Below are positions 7,864 to 15,231 of a stretch of DNA of 15,231 nt, one piece after another. The translations under genes were made by a program, and so were the position numbers. Within the stretch, counting starts at the first letter, position 1; each line of letters starts with the position of its first letter. The notes beneath the pieces are model-generated. The model did not search any database. It was not told the origin of the DNA and saw nothing but the letters and a program-made list of their open reading frames with translations. This DNA comes from Flavobacteriales bacterium (GTDB lineage Bacteria; Bacteroidota; Bacteroidia; Flavobacteriales; Flavobacteriaceae), in the NCBI GenBank assembly GCA_027065935.1, contig JAMONI010000095.1, forward strand, positions 1 through 15,231. The letters run 5' to 3'.

Positions 7864-7888
7864 AAAAAAAGGACGTCAAAAGACGTCC
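7864..7888 (-). terminator. Rho-independent terminator after the rpoB-rpoC-DUF3467 operon
   Basis: On the minus strand a perfect 7-bp stem, GGACGTC with GACGTCC, encloses a TTTT loop and is followed by seven T. It starts 18 bp after the DUF3467 stop codon. Confidence 0.88.
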
Positions 7889-7906
7889 CGGATAATTTCG
7901 TTGTGT

Positions 7907-8224
7907 TTATGCTTCGCCTTGCGGTCCGAAACTTATGGGCGGCCCTTGATTTTTGTCGTCGTATTCCTTAATGGCTCCGTGAACCGCTTCAAAGCGTCGA
8001 ACGTTTTCCTGCAAGGCACGCAAAAATTTCTTGGCATGTTGCGGGGTCAATATGATACGCGAACGCACTTTGGCTTTTTGAACGCCTGGCATAATGGTTA
8101 TGAAATCCAAAACGAATTCCGAAACGGAATGATTGATTACCGCCAAATTACTGTACACGCCTTGTGCTACGTCTTCGGTCAGTTCTATATTAATCGGATT
8201 GTTTTTCTTGGGTTGTTGGCTCAT
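7907..8224 (-). CDS. DUF3467 domain protein
   Basis: This is a 105-residue soluble protein of unknown function. I recognise it as the DUF3467 family by its INIELTEDVAQGVYSNLAVINHS opening, the EFVLDFITIMPGVQKAKVRSRIILTP core and the HAKKFLRALQENVRRFEAVHG helix. It has no signal peptide, membrane segment or metal-ligand cluster. The ATG lies 2 bp after the rpoC stop, and a strong terminator follows, so it is the last gene of the RNA polymerase operon. From general knowledge this placement after rpoC is common in Bacteroidota. Constant linkage hints at a role near transcription, but that is only inference. Acidic and basic residues are mixed throughout, and the C-terminus is a short Gly/Pro-rich tail. 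Confidence 0.88.
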   Translation of the reverse strand: MSQQPKKNNPINIELTEDVAQGVYSNLAVINHSVSEFVLDFITIMPGVQKAKVRSRIILTPQHAKKFLRALQENVRRFEAVHGAIKEYDDKNQGPPISFGPQGEA

Positions 8225-8226
8225 GG

Positions 8227-11200
8227 TTAATTGGTTTTTAGCGTTACATTTTGCGTTTCATCTTCGGTTTCACCCGCGATAATTTTCTCAAACAAACGCA
8301 TACCCGTACCGGCCGGGATTTTCTTACCTACAATCACGTTTTCTTTCAATCCTTCGAGGTAATCCACTTTGGCCGCTACGGCCGCTTCGTTCAACACTTT
8401 AGTGGTTTCTTGGAACGATGCCGCCGATATCCATGATTTGGTTTGGAGTGCCGCACGTGTTATTCCTTGAAGAACCGGTTCGGCCGTAGCAGGAACTGCA
8501 TCGCGCACAACGGGCACTTTTTTATCTTCCCGTTTCAAGCGCGACATTTCATCGCGCCATTCACGCAAGCTAATAATTGCTCCCGCCTTAAGGCGTTCGG
8601 AATCTCCCGGATCTTCAACGACTTTCATGTTGTGAATACGGTCGTTTTCTTCGATAAATACATCTTTATGCACCAATTGATCCGGAAGGAAGTTGGTATC
8701 GCCCGGCTCCACGATGCGCACCTTACGCATCATCTGACGCACCACCACTTCGAAGTGTTTGTCGTTAATGGCCACATTCTGCCGGCGATACACTTCTTGA
8801 ATTTCATTCACCAAATATTGCTGAACAACCGAAATTCCTTTAATCTTCAATATGTCGTTAGGCGTAATGGCGCCGTCGGAAAGGGGTGTACCGGCTTTTA
8901 CGTAATCGTTTTCCTGTACTAACAACATTTGGCTTGATAATTTGACCAAATATTTCTTTTTTTCTCCGGTCTTGCTTTCCACGATGATTTCGCGGTTACC
9001 CCGTTTGATTTTACCGAACTTAACGATACCGTCAATTTCGGAAACCACCGCGGGGTTGGAAGGGTTACGGGCTTCGAAAAGCTCGGTTACCCGTGGCAAA
9101 CCTCCCGTAATATCGCCCGCACGCGCCGACCGGCGTGGAATTTTGGCGATTACCGTTCCGGGCTTGATTTTTTCGCCTTCTTTTACCGTCAAACGGGCGC
9201 CGGTAGGCAAGTTATACACCCGTAATACTTCTTCGGTTTTCGGATCGACGATGTTGATAGCCGGAAGCAGTTTGTTGTTTTTCGTCTCGATAATTACGAT
9301 TTCCTTCTTATGAGTGGATTCGTCGATTTCAATATTATAGTTGATTCCTTCCACCAAGCTGTCGTAGAACACTTTACCGCCTACTTCCGAAATGATAAGC
9401 GAGTTATGCGGATCCCACTCGGCTATCACTTCACCCCGTTTCACTTGTTCTCCCGACGATTTATATAGATACGAGCCGTAATATAACGGATGCTTGCTCA
9501 ATACCTGACCGGTTTTTTCGCTTATAATTTTAATTTCCGATGTACGTGAGATGACGATATCCACTTCCTCGCCTTCGTTGTTTTCACCTTTGATGGTTCG
9601 CAAATCGGTGATTTCCAAAATACCGTCGTATTTGGCCACGATTTTGGATTCTTCGGCCACGGAACCCGCAACCCCGCCTTGATGGAAGGTTCGCAGTGTC
9701 AGCTGAGTTCCCGGCTCTCCGATGGATTGGGCCGCTATCACACCGACCGCTTCACCGAGCTGAACCATCTTGCCGGTAGCTAAGTTTCGTCCGTAACACT
9801 TGGCACAAACACCGCGCTTGGCCTCACAGGTCAAAGGTGAACGCACTTCAACGGCTTCAATTCCGGCTTTCTCGATTTTTTCAACAATTTCCTCGGTTAT
9901 TTCTTCTCCTTCCTTTACGATAAGTTCGCCCGTTTGCGGATCGTACAAGTCGTCCAAAATCACACGACCGAGAATTCTTTCGCCCAGCGTTTCAACAATT
10001 TCATTGTTCTTTTTCAAGGCGGTTATTTGGATGCCACGCAAGGTGCCGCAATCCTCTTCGTTGACCACAACGTCTTGCGATACGTCCACCAAACGGCGGG
10101 TCAAGTAACCCGCATCGGCGGTCTTCAAAGCCGTATCGGCCAAACCTTTACGTGCACCGTGTGTTGAAATAAAATATTCTTGAATGGTCAAACCTTCCTT
10201 GAAGTTGGAAAGAATCGGGTTTTCTATAACTTCTCCTCCTCCCGCTGTTGATTTCTTGGGTTTTGCCATCAATCCCCGCATTCCCATAAGCTGACGAATC
10301 TGTTCTTTGGAACCTCGCGCACCGGAATGCAACATCATAAATACGGAATTAAATCCTTGATCGTCGTTCTGAAGTTTTTTCATCACCACGTCGATCAAAC
10401 GGGTATTGGCATGTCCCCAAACGTCAATGGTTTTGTTGGAGCGTTCTTTTTTGGTGATAACACCCTCTTCATAGTCGGTACGTATTTGGTCCACTTGCTT
10501 TTTGGCTTCCTCCAAGATAATTTTTTTCTCTTCGGGCACCTCGATATTGGCCAATGTAAACGACAATCCGCCTTCAAATGCTTTCATGAATCCGGTTTTC
10601 TTGATTTTATCAAGAAATTCGGCGGTGGTAGGCACATCGGTTTTTTTCAACACTTTGGTGATGATTCTTTTCAATTGTTTTTTGGTAAGCAATTCGTTGA
10701 TGTAGCCCACACCTTCGGGCACCAATTCGTTGAACAAGACGCGTCCCGGTGTTGTTTCCATCATACGTATAACCGGTTTTCCGTCGGCATCGACATCTTT
10801 AACGCGACACTTAACAGGGGCGTGCAAATCCACTTTTTTGTGTGCCAAAGCCAATTTGACTTCTTCGGGGCTGTAAAAAATCATTCCTTCACCCTTGACC
10901 GGATGTTCGGGGGTGGATTTTCTTTCTTTGGTCAGGTAATACAATCCCAGTACCATGTCTTGCGAAGGAACGGTGATGGGTTCGCCGTTGGCCGGATTCA
11001 ATATGTTTTGTGAAGCCAACATCAGTAAATGGGATTCCAGAATCGCTTCGGGACCTAAGGGTAAATGCACCGCCATTTGGTCGCCGTCGAAGTCGGCGTT
11101 GAAAGCCGTACAAACCAAGGGGTGCAATTGAATGGCCTTGCCTTCGATCAACTTGGGTTGGAAGGCTTGAATTCCCAACCGGTGCAAGGTGGGGGCGCGG

Positions 11201-12519
11201 TTGAGCAATACGGGATGTCCTTTCAATACATCTTCCAGGATATCCCAAACTACGGGATCGCGCCGGTCGATAACTTTTTTGGCACTCTTAAGTGTTTTCG
11301 CTATGCCGCGTTCCATCAACCTGCGGGCTATGAACGGCTTGTATAATTCGGCCGCCATTTCTTTGGGAATACCGGTTTCGTATATTTTCAATTCGGGACC
11401 TACAACGATGACGGAACGGGCCGAATAATCGACACGTTTTCCGAGCAGGTTTTGACGAAAACGTCCTTGCTTTCCTTTCAGGCTGTCGGAAAGGGATTTT
11501 AACGGCCGGTTCGATTCGGTTTTGACCGCCGTGGATTTTCGCGTATTGTCGAACAGTGAATCCACCGCTTCTTGAAGCATGCGCTTTTCGTTGCGCAGAA
11601 TCACTTCGGGCGCTTTGATACTCATCAAACGTTTTAAGCGGTTATTTCGTATGATCACGCGCCGGTATAAGTCATTCAAATCGGATGTGGCGAAACGTCC
11701 GCCGTCGAGGGGTACCAAGGGCCGTAATTCGGGAGGAATTACGGGGATAATGTTCATAATCATCCACTCGGGACGGTTTTCCCGTCGTTTGTTGGCTTCG
11801 CGGAAAGCTTCCACCACTTGCAGGCGTTTTAAGGCTTCCGTACGGCGCTGTTTGGATGTTTCATGCTTGCTGGCGTGACGCAGTTCATAGGACAATTCGT
11901 CCAAATCGATTTGCTGGAGCAGTTCACGCAAGGCTTCGGCCCCCATTTTGGCAATAAACTTGTTCGGGTCTTCATCGGGCAAGAATTTGTTGTCTTCGGG
12001 CAACAATTCCATTACTTGATGGTATTCTTCTTCGGTCAATAAATCCATTTTTCGGAGCGGACGCCCGTTGATATCGGTGGCCACGCCGGGCTGAATCACC
12101 ACATAACGTTCGTAATAGACGATGGATTCCAACTTCTTGCCGGGAATACCGAGCAAATAGGCTATTTTATTGGGGTTGGAACGGAAATACCATATATGTG
12201 CCACCGGGACCACCAGCTCGATGTGTCCCATTCTTTCGCGACGTACTTTTTTTTCGGTTACTTCCACGCCACAGCGGTCGCATACCACGCCTTTGTATCT
12301 GATTCGTTTATATTTACCGCAAGCACATTCATAGTCTTTTACGGGACCGAATATTCTTTCGCAAAACAATCCGTCCCGTTCGGGCTTATGGGTACGGTAG
12401 TTTATGGTTTCGGGTTTCAACACTTCACCGTGCGACATTTGTTTAATCACGTCGGGTGAAGCCAATCCGATGGAAATCCGGTCGAATTTGATTGATTTTT
12501 GGTCTCTTTTTCTGGCCAT
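8227..12519 (-). CDS. rpoC: DNA-directed RNA polymerase subunit beta'
   Basis: This is the largest catalytic subunit of RNA polymerase. The 1430-residue length is normal for a beta' with an SI3 insertion. The first zinc site is C65, C67, C80, C83. The absolutely conserved NADFDGD (474-480) supplies the three Asp (476, 478, 480) that hold the catalytic Mg2+. The second zinc site is C824, C898, C905, C908. The bridge helix and base of the trigger loop lie around 768-810. After the trigger-loop segment [13 protein letters not shown], an insertion of about 180 residues (roughly 955-1134) precedes the conserved DITGGLPRV. Its [16 protein letters not shown] stretch resembles the E. coli SI3 insertion. 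The gene starts 50 bp after rpoB and ends 2 bp before the DUF3467 gene. No truncation is seen. Confidence 0.98.
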   Translation of the reverse strand: MARKRDQKSIKFDRISIGLASPDVIKQMSHGEVLKPETINYRTHKPERDGLFCERIFGPVKDYECACGKYKRIRYKGVVCDRCGVEVTEKKVRRERMGHIELVVPVAHIWYFRSNPNKIAYLLGIPGKKLESIVYYERYVVIQPGVATDINGRPLRKMDLLTEEEYHQVMELLPEDNKFLPDEDPNKFIAKMGAEALRELLQQIDLDELSYELRHASKHETSKQRRTEALKRLQVVEAFREANKRRENRPEWMIMNIIPVIPPELRPLVPLDGGRFATSDLNDLYRRVIIRNNRLKRLMSIKAPEVILRNEKRMLQEAVDSLFDNTRKSTAVKTESNRPLKSLSDSLKGKQGRFRQNLLGKRVDYSARSVIVVGPELKIYETGIPKEMAAELYKPFIARRLMERGIAKTLKSAKKVIDRRDPVVWDILEDVLKGHPVLLNRAPTLHRLGIQAFQPKLIEGKAIQLHPLVCTAFNADFDGDQMAVHLPLGPEAILESHLLMLASQNILNPANGEPITVPSQDMVLGLYYLTKERKSTPEHPVKGEGMIFYSPEEVKLALAHKKVDLHAPVKCRVKDVDADGKPVIRMMETTPGRVLFNELVPEGVGYINELLTKKQLKRIITKVLKKTDVPTTAEFLDKIKKTGFMKAFEGGLSFTLANIEVPEEKKIILEEAKKQVDQIRTDYEEGVITKKERSNKTIDVWGHANTRLIDVVMKKLQNDDQGFNSVFMMLHSGARGSKEQIRQLMGMRGLMAKPKKSTAGGGEVIENPILSNFKEGLTIQEYFISTHGARKGLADTALKTADAGYLTRRLVDVSQDVVVNEEDCGTLRGIQITALKKNNEIVETLGERILGRVILDDLYDPQTGELIVKEGEEITEEIVEKIEKAGIEAVEVRSPLTCEAKRGVCAKCYGRNLATGKMVQLGEAVGVIAAQSIGEPGTQLTLRTFHQGGVAGSVAEESKIVAKYDGILEITDLRTIKGENNEGEEVDIVISRTSEIKIISEKTGQVLSKHPLYYGSYLYKSSGEQVKRGEVIAEWDPHNSLIISEVGGKVFYDSLVEGINYNIEIDESTHKKEIVIIETKNNKLLPAINIVDPKTEEVLRVYNLPTGARLTVKEGEKIKPGTVIAKIPRRSARAGDITGGLPRVTELFEARNPSNPAVVSEIDGIVKFGKIKRGNREIIVESKTGEKKKYLVKLSSQMLLVQENDYVKAGTPLSDGAITPNDILKIKGISVVQQYLVNEIQEVYRRQNVAINDKHFEVVVRQMMRKVRIVEPGDTNFLPDQLVHKDVFIEENDRIHNMKVVEDPGDSERLKAGAIISLREWRDEMSRLKREDKKVPVVRDAVPATAEPVLQGITRAALQTKSWISAASFQETTKVLNEAAVAAKVDYLEGLKENVIVGKKIPAGTGMRLFEKIIAGETEDETQNVTLKTN

Positions 12520-12569
12520 AACGATTTGAGTAATTAATGGTTTAGTTTACGAAAAAAATGCAATCCTTT

Positions 12570-15231
<2,662 letters not shown>

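Noticed and set aside
10327..11013. A 228-residue plus-strand open frame opposite rpoC
   Set aside because: It is His/Phe-rich and has no domain. It runs opposite conserved beta' coding sequence, so it is a shadow frame.

Overview
The window looks like a chromosomal core-genome segment from a member of the Bacteroidota, with moderate GC and a Flavobacteriales-like gene complement. Four things support this: the rpoB-rpoC-DUF3467 arrangement, an exact Bacteroidota-type promoter (TTG, 20 bp, TAnnTTTG) in front of the SRP RNA gene, the general lack of strong Shine-Dalgarno sequences, and the protein sequences themselves. The genus cannot be named from sequence reading alone. Every gene I can support lies on the minus strand, so transcription runs from high to low coordinates. 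I found no insertion sequence, phage gene, CRISPR array or tRNA.

In transcription order, the window opens inside rpoB (5' end outside the window). It is followed by complete rpoC and a small DUF3467 protein, closed by a rho-independent terminator at 7864-7888. Next is a monocistronic ppdK (pyruvate, phosphate dikinase) with its own terminator at 5014-5043. A regulatory leader then precedes a stand-alone trpB2-type tryptophan synthase beta gene, which has a terminator at 3346-3373. After that come a small predicted exported protein and the SRP RNA gene (ffs). The last cluster is folE-cysS-ftsX, tightly packed with 8-bp and 3-bp gaps; ftsX runs off the low-coordinate edge.

The most interesting element is the trpB2 leader (about 4806-4930). 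A short reading frame contains three consecutive Trp codons (4890-4898). A pause-type hairpin begins in the third Trp codon. A 9-bp antiterminator helix can form between the leader peptide's stop-codon region and the loop and 3' arm of a terminator hairpin. The terminator has a 9-bp stem and a U-tract and sits 30 bp before the trpB2 start. Together this reads as a classical ribosome-mediated tryptophan attenuator on a stand-alone trpB2. The leader frame has no ATG; TTG is the only common start codon available.

The remaining genes are housekeeping: transcription (rpoB/rpoC with intact rifampicin-region residues and an SI3-type insertion in beta'), central carbon metabolism (ppdK), tRNA charging (cysS), pterin synthesis (folE), protein targeting (ffs) and division (ftsX).
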